Shown: positions 27,401 to 36,252 of the stretch, in pieces
Layout: every line of letters begins with the position of its first letter
How positions within the stretch are numbered: position 1 is the stretch's first letter
Source of the DNA: Brachionus plicatilis
Lineage: Eukaryota > Rotifera > Eurotatoria > Ploima > Brachionidae
Direction: 5' to 3'
DNA length: 64,000 bases
NCBI GenBank assembly: GCA_010279815.1
Contig: QEOQ01000307.1
Coordinates: forward strand, 168,654-232,653
The notes under the pieces: model-generated
The model's input: only the letters and a program-made list of their open reading frames with translations
Told to the model about the DNA's origin: nothing
The model's database searches: none
Position numbers and translations under genes: made by a program

Positions 27401-30400
27401 ACTTTGTTTTCCAAATTTGAAAAAGTGATCAAAAAAGATCAAGAGCTAGTCAAAGACTTTACTGATAAAGAGTGTGAAAAAAATGCCAAAGATATGAGCA
27501 ATGGTATAAAAGGAGAGGATAATGCACCGAGAGAAGGATATCAAAATGCACCAGATGATGTAAAACAAAGTGTGGACAATTATGTCAATGATTCTGAAAA
27601 GCAAATGAAACAAAATGGAAATGTACCTGACCCAAGTAATGTTTATAAAGACATATATGCAAAGGTTAATCCGGGTGCAGAAATTCCCGATAATCTGACA
27701 GCACAAGATTTACAAAATAATATAGAAAATAATCCAAATTTGGATCAAGCGTCCAAGAGTAATTACACAGCTTTGGTAAATGATATTAAGGCTTCTTATG
27801 AAGACATAATACGCAGAGTGAACCCTTTTAGTGAAGGTACCAACAGTTTAAATCGTCAAAACAATGAAGCTCTAGCTCAAAGCAATTCAATGAGCGATGG
27901 CATTAAGAAAGAGGGCTATGAAAATTCACCAAATGAAATTAAACAAAGTGTAGACAATTATGTCAATGAATCTAAAGAGCAAATAAGGCAAAATGGAAAA
28001 ATACCAAAGCCAACTGATGTTTATAAAGATATATTTGCAACGATCAATCCGGGTACAGAAATCCCCGATAAACTGACAGCACAAGATTTAAAAAATAATA
28101 TAGAAAACAGTTCAAATTTGGATCAAGCGTCCAAGAATAATTACACAGCTTTGGTAAATGATATTAACTCAACTTTCACAGAAATTAAAGAACAGGTGTT
28201 GCCAGTTAATACACAAGGCGTATATAGTGTTACTCGTCTTAAAAATGGCATGGCAATAGTTTGTCATTCTAGTTCCAAAGAGTTATGGGCTGTCTATGAC
28301 GCAAGCGGTCAGAGACTTGAACAAAATGATCCAAGATTGCAGGCGCTTAGGGATAATCAAGCGTTGCATGGACAAACCAGTCAGCAAAATTTAGACAATG
28401 CCAAAAAGGTAATGGAAGGCACGGGTCGTAGCATAAATGCAAGATGTTGTGCCGAATTTCGTAGTATGTACATTTTAGCCGAAAAGCTTGGTTTTCAACC
28501 AGGAGATGTTGTCTCAATTAACGCTTTTCAAGCAAATAATTCCAATTTTGATCCCATAATGAGATGTGTCAATTGTCAGATCACAACAAACATGCTCAAA
28601 GACTCATTTGTGTTTACTGACTGGATGAATGAAAACCAAGAAAATACGGTAAATACCTTCAATTTTTAATATTTCAATTTTTATCACTTGTTTAAAAAAA
28701 GTGTTCGACGTGATTATTTATTTATTTATTTTTTTTATTAAATAATTTGAGGAAAAACCTCGGGCCACTTAAAGTGGATCAAGGTCCTTGCTTTTAGCCT
28801 AACGATTTAGAAAATGAAGGTTGAAAATTATATATCAAAAAAGAAAGAAAGAAAATAAATGTAAAAAATTTAAGTTTAAATTATTGTACATAAGAGCAAT
28901 AAGAATTAAAAATAATTTGATTAAATTTAAGAAATAGCTATTGATCATAATTAACGTGATTGTAAATAAAAATACTAAATAAGTATAAAATAAAATTCTT
29001 AATTTATAAATCATAAAAGATCAATTGTAAATTTAGTCTCATATTGTACAAAATTTAAGCATATAACTAAATAACTAAATTAGTTAAAGTATAGAGTTGA
29101 CCTTGACTTGGCTTGTTTAGTTAAAAAGATAAAACTTTTAAAGATAGTTTAATTAAGACCAATTAATTTTAAGCGTCAATGAAAAAAATTAGTTTTCATT
29201 TAAAATATTTAAACTGACAATAATTAAAAAAAAACATATGACTAAAAAGTATTAAGGGAATTTTTTTTATTTAAATGATTTAAAATTTACAACGATTTGT
29301 TTTCAATTCAATTGAAACTTTATCTTCTAAAAAACTAAATGTAAAAACATATCACTGATCTGGAATAGGTTTGTCAAACTTTGAAAATTTGAAAATTTGA
29401 AAATTGGCATTAAGCTACTAGAATATTATATAAAATAATTATTTAGGTAATTGACCAACTGTTTTCCATCAGAAAAAATATTTTAAACAGCTTGCTTAAC
29501 AATTAGAAATTATGAATGTTTGTCAAATTCTAAAAGTGTCGTAAATTTTAGTTTTTTTTAAATTTTGTTGCCAAGAAATTAAAAAAATGAAAAATTTGGA
29601 AAAATTTTATTTATTGTAAAATTCCAATGAACAAAAATAAAGAGACACTAAAATCAAAAGGAATATATAAAATGCAGCATGGTTACAGCATGATTGAGCG
29701 CGTCAGAGACGCCCTGTATCAGTTTTAAAATGTTCATTCAGCTTGTAATTGAATTCTTTCACATTTTTTGACATTAAATTTCGTTGGGTTGTGATTTCCA
29801 ATGGTTTGACATTCTGTTTTTGAAGAATTCGCAGCGTTAGTTAGGACATTTAGTGATTGCTCTTCTGAGTTTCTCTCAATGGCCATATCGATGTGAATTA
29901 CGAGTCGATTTCGTGTTGGCAAATTAAAGTTTGAGATCAAGATCAAAAGATCAAAATATAAATTGTAATATTTTTGTTAAATAATAGAGAAAAAATAAAT
30001 ATTTTCAAAAACAATTGCTTGACATGTCATGTCAAGTTTATTTTCATATTTAAAATTTTAAAATGTCCCTTTTTATTGAACTTTAATAGGTTTAAATATT
30101 TTAATTGATTTTAGTGAAAACTTACTTTTAAAGATAAAATAATTAACTGTTTTAAAATTTTAAATGTATAAAAGTAGAAAAATAAAATTATTTCAGTTTG
30201 AATGAATGGATATAAAAGTTATAAATTTGAATTTGTGAATTAACTTAACCTGAATTATTTAAACTATTGATTGTTTTTGTTAAATAAATTAGAGATCAAT
30301 CATTTTGATGTTTATTTGATAATGAACTATAATTAGACATACCATGTCTAGTAATGTTTAGTATTTATTTCTTAAAAATTATTAAAATCATTAGATTAAT

Positions 30401-31826
30401 TAAGTTTTAAAATTTTAAATGGTCGGTTTGATCTTAAAATTTGATCTGTAACTTCAATTTGCCATCGTGTTTCAGTTAATATTCTCAACACCTCATTCAA
30501 AATTAATTTGAAAAAGGTCGCCACGAATTCTGTAAAATTCAAGCAAGCTGAGGTTCAGGAGATCGCAGTGCTTTTCGGACTCGAGATTTTTAAGTTTCTG
30601 GAAACTTTTGTGGCTCTGTGCTGAACTTTCTCGAGTATATTTTGATCTTGTTTTGTGTATGGACTCCAGGAAGATACCACAAATTCAATATATGGTCGAA
30701 TGTAGCAAGTGTTTAACTAGTTCCTTATCTTTGGGTCTCGAGTTGTCAAAGTTCGATTCAATAAACCTAGGATTCGGTGATTTTGTCAATGTCTGCAAGC
30801 TGACAGTGTTTTCTGTTACTGAACCTGTTTTGATCTCTGCCAATATCTTATTAATTATTAAAATATTAAAAATTGATAAAAAAGCCAACTGGTGGCGGTC
30901 ACTCGATTTCTTTTAACGTAGTCTTATTTTATTTATTATTATTTTTGTATAGTATGGAAATATGATTTTGGAAAATTCTGTTTGTTTTTATTTTTGCATC
31001 AATTTTTTACTGTTCTAAATTATATTTAATAGGCTTATATTTTTTGTAGTAGAAAAAATATTTTTTTTTTATAGAAAAAATATTTTCGAAAAATAGAAAA
31101 AAAAAATTAGAAAAAATATTTTTTTTTTTAGAAAAAATATTTTTTCTACTGCGAGAAATATAAGCCTATTTAATATCAATAATTAAAGTAATTCTAAATT
31201 TCAGCAAATAATTTATCAAAACATCTTTAACACGTAAAATATCTTTAACACGTTTTATAGTAAATGATAATGTCATTTATTTTACAGGAGAGGTAGTTAT
31301 CTAATTTCAAAAAAGTCTCTAAGTCAATAGTCTTTTTTAGCTTTTAACGCCTAAAGCTATTGAGGTTTTTGTTATTGTTTCAAAATTTTGTTTTCTTTTT
31401 AAAATAGTTATTTAGTTCTTAACTTTTTTAATTGATCAAAAATAACTAATTTTTATAAAGTATAATACAAGAGAAGGAAGTCATTTGGCATATGCACGAA
31501 CAATAGATGGAAATCTTTTGATTTATGATCCGAACAATAACAATGCAATAGTTAAAGTCTTCGATACAAATGGAAAAGTTATTTGTGGACCCTATCAACC
31601 TACTTTGGGTGATTATACCTTACGTCAGAATGACAGCTTTTTTCGTTTCAACGAAATAATGACAACAAAAACATATGTTAATACAATTTTTATCCAGGAA
31701 ATACGTTATGATATTAATTTTACAGAATTTTCAGTCAATTGGACTCGATTTCAAAACAAATCAAAAGACTCTCCGTACACTCTGGCCAATATATTCAAAC
31801 GAAACAAAAAATCCAAAAAAGATTAA
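15407..31826 (+). CDS. RHS-repeat protein, toxin-like, with deaminase-like C-terminus (four exons, one frameshift)
   Basis: Exons 15407-20080, 21274-23687, 25179-28648 and probably 31461-31826, about 3,640 residues. The intron phases are 0, 1 and 0 and close exactly once the extra base at 21683-21688 is discounted. ATG 15407 follows an in-frame TAG. Order: FG-GAP-like beta-propeller repeats (DVNQNGKTNIVVV near residue 190, DFDSTGFDKFVY near 300); acidic 15-bp repeats; SpvB/TcB-like part; RHS YD-repeats; RHS core (RFTGQEWDEELGLYNYHARF, about 26335-26400); a glycine-rich hydrophobic part with three NPxxW units; two 126-residue repeats; a C-terminal domain with CAE (28447) and CxxC (28566), the zinc-site pattern of the cytidine-deaminase fold found in bacterial polymorphic toxins. 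In bacteria such proteins encase and release a toxic tip. The role in an animal is unknown. The final exon is the least certain part. The frameshift may be real decay or a homopolymer error. Confidence 0.82.
16561..16638 (+). repeat. 15-bp in-frame tandem repeat encoding acidic pentapeptides
   Basis: About five units of GACAACTTGGAGGAC type, translating as E/K-D-N-L repeats. It joins the beta-propeller to the SpvB-like part and probably forms a flexible, length-variable linker. Confidence 0.85.
20081..21273 (+). other. first intron of the RHS gene
   Basis: Donor AAAAAG|GTTAAT after a complete codon; acceptor TTTAAAAAAG before 21274, phase 0 on both sides. It holds a reverse-strand fragment of a LINE endonuclease (20735-20995); the rest is AT-rich with no recognisable feature. 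The small frame at 20607-20801 is not supported as a gene. Confidence 0.75.
20735..20995 (-). pseudogene. LINE endonuclease (EEP) fragment
   Basis: The reverse strand reads IAHININSI, then NILTLNETYLK and FLIYRKE at the spacing usual for the start of apurinic-type endonucleases of non-LTR retrotransposons (IxHxNIxSL...LxETxL...YRxD). Only the N-terminal 80 or so residues remain. No reverse transcriptase follows, so it is a dead fragment inside an intron. Confidence 0.6.
21683..21688 (+). other. +1 frameshift in a run of six T (RHS exon 2)
   Basis: Coding sequence runs in one frame from 21274 to about 21680 and in the next frame from about 21690 to 23687; both halves look fully RHS-like, and each frame meets stops beyond its half. 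One surplus base in the T run accounts for it, and discounting it makes the exon length agree with the phases of both introns. No GT-AG pair fits a mini-intron here. Confidence 0.8.
23688..25178 (+). other. second intron of the RHS gene
   Basis: Perfect donor G|GTGAGT; acceptor CCTTGTAG. One codon base lies left and two right, so the frame is kept. Its main content is the long palindromic element at 24293-24873. The remainder is AT-rich and featureless. Confidence 0.85.
24293..24873. mobile_element. near-perfect palindromic foldback element with TA flanks (mariner-like MITE)
   Basis: The two halves are reverse complements over almost 290 bases, centred at 24583, so both strands encode the same 69-residue frame. 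Ends are CAGTGGTGATTTGATAACAG and its complement, flanked by TA on both sides, which fits a Tc1/mariner-type transposase. Interior arms carry repeated TTTACGTAA motifs. There is no transposase gene. A looser element of the same style is at 58077-58371. Confidence 0.85.
27527..28165 (+). repeat. two 126-residue tandem repeats in the RHS protein
   Basis: Unit 1 starts at 27527 and unit 2 378 bases on. Segments such as CGATAA(A/T)CTGACAGCACAAG and GATCAAGCGTCCAAGA are nearly identical at DNA level, so the duplication is recent. The units lie between the hydrophobic part and the deaminase-like end, and are hydrophilic, rich in N, D and Q. Confidence 0.85.
28700..28800 (-). repeat. LINE 3'-end-like segment with TTTA tail
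   Basis: On the reverse strand a GC-richer segment with the hairpin-like GGCCCGAGGTTTTTCCTC is followed by AATTATTTAATAAA and TAAA repeats, as at the 3' end of non-LTR elements. It has no coding part. Confidence 0.35.
29690..30940 (-). pseudogene. LINE reverse-transcriptase C-terminal relic, split by a MITE
   Basis: The reverse strand reads IRPYIEFVVSSWSP, then NILEKVQHRATK, then RIRGDLFQ, and beyond the MITE FFKNRMSNHWKSQPNEI. This is the order of the C-terminal part of Jockey/CR1-type LINE proteins. Several frameshifts and stops make it dead. Removing 29918-30463 and one target duplication restores continuity of the relic, so the MITE came later. Confidence 0.7.
29918..30463. mobile_element. 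MITE, 546 bp (copy 2), inserted in a LINE relic
   Basis: Same length and almost the same sequence as 13106-13651. Flanking 8-mers are TTCGTGTT (29910-29917) and ATCGTGTT (30464-30471), seven of eight matching. Confidence 0.85.
31030..31168. mobile_element. small foldback element with TTTAA flanks
   Basis: Ends TAGGCTTATAT and its inverted match ATATAAGCCTA. The arms continue as GTAGTAGAAAAAATATTTT and its complement, around an A/T-rich centre. TTTAA is on both sides (31025-31029 and 31169-31173), a likely target duplication. Confidence 0.6.
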
Positions 31827-31838
31827 TTCAAAAATTCT

Positions 31839-31844
31839 AATAAA
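31839..31844 (+). terminator. polyadenylation signal AATAAA
   Basis: AATAAA 13 bases past the stop of the proposed last RHS exon. It gives modest support that 31461-31826 is a genuine terminal exon. Confidence 0.4.
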
Positions 31845-32361
31845 TAATATTATACTCAGTTGATATGAAATATGATAATTTTAGCCAGTTTCTTAGAATA
31901 AAATATTGCTTTATTTTAGTAAAAATTATTTGTCTTAAAAATTAAATTAAGGTAATTAAATTTTCTTTTGAATTTTTAATGAATTTATTTACTCAAAAAA
32001 TAATTATGATAAAATTTTAAGATGATGAAATTTTTTTTAAATTAAATTAAATTAAATTAAATCTTTTTTTTTCAATTATTCAGTCTTCGTTTTCAATTGC
32101 AACTTGTGGTCCATAAATATCAATTATGTTTATCATTTCTAGCTGGGATTATAAATGTTTTAATTGAATTTATTTTTTTGTTCAAAACACAGTTTGTGTT
32201 TGACATGATTATTTGACTGTTTATAAATACAATATGTTCAATACGCAATCGCCGCAATTCTGTCATATTCTAAATTTAACAAAATGGTGCGCTTATTTAT
32301 ACTTTGACTCAAAGTTTAGTCATCCAATTTTTGGAAAAATTCATTCGTCATAGCTTTTAAG

Positions 32362-33060
32362 GGATCTTGCCTGTTATATTTATCATCATATTTAAATCAA
32401 AAGTTATGTGACCAGTGACTTTATGTCGATTTGGATACCAGGTATTTTTTCTGACTGGTCACATATTCACTGGTCACCTAATATGTTACCAGGCAATAAT
32501 ATTTATTTGGTAAAAATGTTTATAAATAATTTTAAACTGGTCACCTAAATAAACATTTGGTCACATAAATTTATTTCAAGTTAAATAAAGTTAAAAAAAA
32601 ATCAGATTTTGAAGAGATTAGTGCAGCCATTTTCAAGCTTAGTTTAAATCCAACAAAAAAAAATTAGAAAAGTTTTCAAAAATTGCATCAGAAGCTCCAA
32701 TTGCTTCTGAAGCGACATAGTCTGCTGTAAAAAAAGTTCTTAGCAAACATAAAAACACAATAGCTTGCTCGGAGTGCGGGAAATTAATGAAAAATGAGCG
32801 TGGTGTGAAGCAACACATCGCAAAAATGCATAAATAATTTTTTTTATTGAATTTTTATAATTTTAAATTAATATATAAATTGGTCACATAAATTTAATAA
32901 CTGGTCATTTTATTAATAAAATTTTAAAAAAAAATTCTTTATTTTAAAAATAATATTGTCTGGTCATATATTAGGTGACCAGTGAATATGTGACCAGTCA
33001 GAAAAAATACTTGGTCACCAAATCGACATAAAGTCACTGGTGACATAACAGGCAAGACCC
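32362..33060. mobile_element. 699-bp TIR element with 8-bp target duplication
   Basis: Ends GGATCTTGCCTGTTAT and, inverted, GGGTCTTGCCTGTTAT. The arms continue with TGACTTTATGTCGATTTGG and repeated GGTCAC motifs on both sides. CTTTTAAG flanks it exactly on the left (32354-32361) and right (33061-33068). The interior encodes a zinc-finger remnant (32721-32837). An 8-bp duplication suggests hAT-type mobilisation. Confidence 0.85.
32721..32837 (+). pseudogene. C2H2 zinc-finger remnant inside the TIR element
   Basis: A 38-codon open end with C-x2-C-x12-H-x4-H (CSECGKLMKNERGVKQHIAK, then MH) and a stop at 32837. Immediately upstream the same frame is broken by a TAG, and further up by a shift in an A run near 32660. 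It could be the DNA-binding part of a transposase or a captured host gene. Confidence 0.65.
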
Positions 33061-33658
33061 CTTTTAAGTTTTCTCAATTCAATATCAAAGAAGTCCATTT
33101 TTCAGATAAAATAAATAAATAGCTAATGCTTGAGGTTTTGTGCAATTTTCTGCAGTGATTAACGATTTCAATTCAATTTGTAAGCAATAGAACTTTTAAT
33201 GTGTTTTATTTCTTTTTTAATGTTAAATTATATCGATTTATTGCTTACTCTCTTCGAGTGATTTAGATATAGTGAAATCATTTTAAGAGTAAATAAAAAA
33301 AAACTTATCAGATAAAAGTTAATTTAAAACTAAAATAAATCTTAGCTTAAAATTTTTTGAATTACAAAGGCTTTTTAAGAGAAGTTAACATTTCAAACTA
33401 AAACTATCCATCAGTTCTTTTTTTGCTCAGTTAGAACAAAACTCAACAAAAAAAATTAAAATTTTCATAAGCATATTGGAAAAAATATAGATTTAATCCT
33501 TTAAATTTTGAAACAACACCCTTATAAATCAAATAATAATGAAAATTTGTTAAGAGAGGAACTGGAGGGTTCTTATGTCCTCCAATCCAAAAAATTAAAG
33601 GGACTGAGCCTTCCGATTCAAAAGTTATTTTTTTTTCAAAATTAAATATTATTTAATG

Positions 33659-33830
33659 GGCAACTTGAAGTTCATGATCATGATCAAATGATCACAACGT
33701 AATTCATTAAAGTATTAATTAAAATGATGAAATTAGCTTTTATTAATTTTTTTCAAACTAAACATAAGATGTTTACAACTTTTTTTTGCTAATTGATTTT
33801 TAATTTATTTTTCTAAAATCTTTATTTTGA
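33659..33830. mobile_element. truncated MITE (copy 4)
   Basis: Starts GGCAACTTGAAGTTCATGAT, like the full copy at 51199-51713, and follows it for about 170 bases to TCTTTATTTTGA. The right half is missing; an inverted RHS fragment begins a few bases later. Confidence 0.75.
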
Positions 33831-33834
33831 TGAA

Positions 33835-33960
33835 TCTGCCAACCCAATGATCTTTTTACAACGCCTAATCCAATAATTGTACGCTGATTTAGCTGCCAAT
33901 TTCTTGGATTATAACGAAGGCCTAAGCCATTCGGACGAACCTGGAAATCACCCCCAAATT
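33835..33960 (-). pseudogene. inverted fragment of an RHS gene
   Basis: 33873-33913 is the exact reverse complement of 27011-27051 in RHS exon 3 (41 of 41 bases). The reverse strand stays open for about 40 codons around it and includes YNPRNWQLNQRTIIG, one of the NPxxW units. Outside the 41 bases the two loci differ, so it is either a small copied piece or a relic of an RHS paralog. Confidence 0.7.
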
Positions 33961-34169
33961 ATATTTTTAATAAAAAATTGATAAATAAATCTGCAGGTAA
34001 CTCTTGGTTTCAAGGAAGAAGACTGGATTGTTGACTTTTTATTTTTTTATTTTTTTGGAGTTTGTTATAAATTTTGACTTAAAAACAAGTCTAATTAGTT
34101 AAATAGCAAAAAAATCAATTATATTTAGATTTTTTAATTAATTTTTTATATAAATAAATTAAAAGTACA

Positions 34170-34830
34170 TCTTTTACTTTAGAGTCAAGATCGTGTTTTA
34201 TTTGGGTAAACAAAACTGACTTTCTAGTACAGCTTTTTTCAGCTGCATTTTAGCAAGATTATAGCTTGTGATTATTTGATAATAGTCGTCTACTAACAAA
34301 AGCTTGTCAACTTGTTGCGGGAAGTAAATTAACGATTTTTAGGTGTCCAAAATCTATAATAAGCTTCGGATGGCGTCCGCGTGGGCTTTGCACTCCAAAT
34401 CATCGTCATAAATTATATGAGCTGAATTTGGAATTTTTTTAAATATTAATTTTTATAGTTCAGGGGTTTAGTGTATTTAACTTTCTACTTTATATAAATT
34501 TAAATTAAGATCAGGATCGAATTTTGCTGATTAAAACTCCTAGAACGAGTTCTAAATTTAGAATTGAAAAAACAGTTTTAATTAAAGTTTTCTTCAAAAA
34601 AAAAATAATTCAATAAAAGTCAAGCAAAAAAAGAAACTTTTGAGTCTAGCTTAAAAGACCCGAGTAAACTCGCTTTTTTGTCATTCAAACTAAGCCAGTG
34701 AATGTCTTTCATGATTTTAATAGCGTCCATAAACGAAGAACTGTTTGTTTCGAGAAGATGGTCAGTTGAGTTGATTGTCTTTGAGCCAATGTTGCGTTTC
34801 ACATATTCCAAACCCAATTTAGTAGCATTA
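34170..34830 (-). pseudogene. decayed reverse-strand gene, family not recognised
   Basis: Three coding-like segments on the reverse strand: 34817-34640 (LEYVKRNIGSKTINSTDH...), about 34430-34370 (AHIIYDDDLECKAHADAIRS) and about 34335-34203 (QQVDKLLLVDDYYQIITS, ending in TAA). The last two share a frame but are split by a TAG and a TAA. Composition and codon use resemble the coding exons of the window. I do not recognise the family. Confidence 0.35.
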
Positions 34831-35023
34831 ATTAATTAAATGAATCAATAGGTAAATTTTTTATATTATTATTAAAGATCTAGATCTCGATTTCTATAAA
34901 TCTCATCTTCTGAGCTTATCTCACTTCCAAAATCTGCTTGAATAAAATTAAAAAAAAAGTAAAACGTTAAAAAAATTATTATTAAAGAAAAAATAATAAG
35001 CTACCATACGAAAAAATTGGTGA

Positions 35024-35135
35024 TCAATTTCTGGTCACATATTCCTACTTTAAAAATTAGGTGACCAGTCTTGGTCACGTATTTTAGGTGAGGAGGACTG
35101 ATCACATAATATGTGACCAACTGATCACCTATGAT
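35024..35135. repeat. GGTCAC-rich repeat relic
   Basis: Alternating CTGGTCACATATT, TTAGGTGACCAGT, TTGGTCACGTATTTTAGGTG and ATATGTGACCAACTGATCACC, resembling the arms of the element at 32362-33060. No termini are recognisable. Confidence 0.45.
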
Positions 35136-35411
35136 TATAGACTCTTCTCTTCTACCAATATTTTTTAAATAAAAGACTAAAAAATAAACAAAAATATGAG
35201 CTAATACATTGAAAAATTTAAACATCGACTTTATTAATGGGTTGAGAATATTTTTTTCAAAACTAATTTATTTTTTAAATCTATTTAACATTTATAGGGT
35301 GTTATATTAAAATTATTTGAATTAAATATTCAATTTATAATATTATTTTATTTTCTCAAACAACTGGAGGACAGAGAGTTGTAAATGACAAAATACAATT
35401 GATTCATTTAC

Positions 35412-35797
35412 AGTCAAACCTCGTTATAACGAACTACTTGGACTGAAAATTCGGTATTCGTTATATCAAAATTCCCATATAGAATGATAGGGGCAAAAAA
35501 AATTTTAAACCAAAATTTATTGATTAAAAAAATTTAAAAAAAAATGCGAAAAAAAACAAAAAGTTAATTTTTTTGAAAAAAAATCGGTAATAGATGGTTG
35601 TTTTGTAAAGCTACTTTCAATTATAAAACTTTCAATATTAAATAATAAATTAATTACATTAGAATTATGATCTTTTTTGGTTAAAAAAAATGTTTAAGTT
35701 CATTTAATCTATCGATCGCTTCTTTTGAGTTAGTCACTTGTTTATTTGCATCTTGTTGCTCTTCAATTTCTGTTTCACTGTCTTGCTCTACTGGATT
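35412..35797 (-). mobile_element. 3' end of a pogo/Tigger-like transposon
   Basis: Starts after TA with CAGTCAAACCTCGTTATAAC, the typical pogo-type terminal repeat. On the reverse strand 35797-35681 encodes an acidic tail ending VTNSKEAIDRLNELKHFF and a stop, as at the C-terminus of DDE_1 transposases. The rest of the transposase is missing; the Penelope-like element begins next to the break. Confidence 0.65.
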
Positions 35798-35912
35798 TTT
35801 TTTTCAAATAATTATTATTTGTTATTTAGATAAAAAATATATTTTTTTATTCAAATTACAAATATTAAACCAAAAATATTATAAAAAAAAAAAATTTTTA
35901 CGAAATTAATTT

Positions 35913-35954
35913 ATTAATCGACGCGTTTCGACCAAAATGGCCTTCTTCAGGATC
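35913..35954 (-). ncRNA. candidate hammerhead-like ribozyme in the Penelope 3' region
   Basis: The reverse strand reads CTGAAGA, then AGGCC-ATTTT-GGTC, then GAAAC-GC-GTC. CTGANGA and GAAA are the two conserved hammerhead core strands and GTC is the cleavage triplet. Helix II is GGCC with GGTC. ACGCGT as helix III is self-complementary, which fits dimeric hammerheads described in Penelope-like elements. Against it: an extra A at the foot of helix II, and a helix I of only about four pairs. Confidence 0.4.
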
Positions 35955-36252
35955 TAAAATGACTAGTATTTTAAGAAAAGATAATTAATAACCCAATAAA
36001 ATAAAATAAAAAATAAAAAAATAAAATAAATTTTTTTGAAATATAAAAAATTGAAATTTTTCAACATAAAATTACATAATTTTATAGAGTAATATTTAAT
36101 AAGAAATTATTCTTTATAAAATATAATAGCAAAAAAGTTTATACAATATTCTAAACAAATTTCAATATTTTATTTACATTATTATAAAAAAGTCAAAGTT
36201 TTAATATTTTCTATTTTTGGTATTTTTACATTTATTATAGGTATATTTAAAC

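Larger units (their letters stand above)
28649..31460 (+). other. probable third intron of the RHS gene (or 3' flank)
   Basis: Donor ACG|GTAAAT at codon phase 0; acceptor TTTATAAAG before 31461, also phase 0. It holds a LINE-type tail (28700-28800), a LINE relic (29690-30940) split by a MITE, and a small foldback element (31030-31168). If the splice is not used, the protein ends 15 bases into this stretch, at 28669. Confidence 0.5.
31827..35411. other. gene-poor region after the RHS gene
   Basis: No intact gene. Contents in order: polyadenylation-like AATAAA (31839), a TIR element with zinc-finger remnant (32362-33060), half a MITE (33659-33830), an inverted RHS fragment (33835-33960), a decayed reverse-strand gene (34170-34830), and GGTCAC-rich repeats (35024-35135). 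The stretches 31845-32350 and 33070-33650 show nothing recognisable. Confidence 0.5.

Noticed and set aside
29734..29946. Reverse-strand frame as an independent small gene
   Set aside because: It is the LINE C-terminal relic on one side of the inserted MITE and runs into the MITE end.
532..31826. Bacterial contamination explaining the SecA-like and RHS genes
   Set aside because: Both genes are split by GT-AG introns with matching phase, and the introns carry the same MITE families as the animal genes on the contig.
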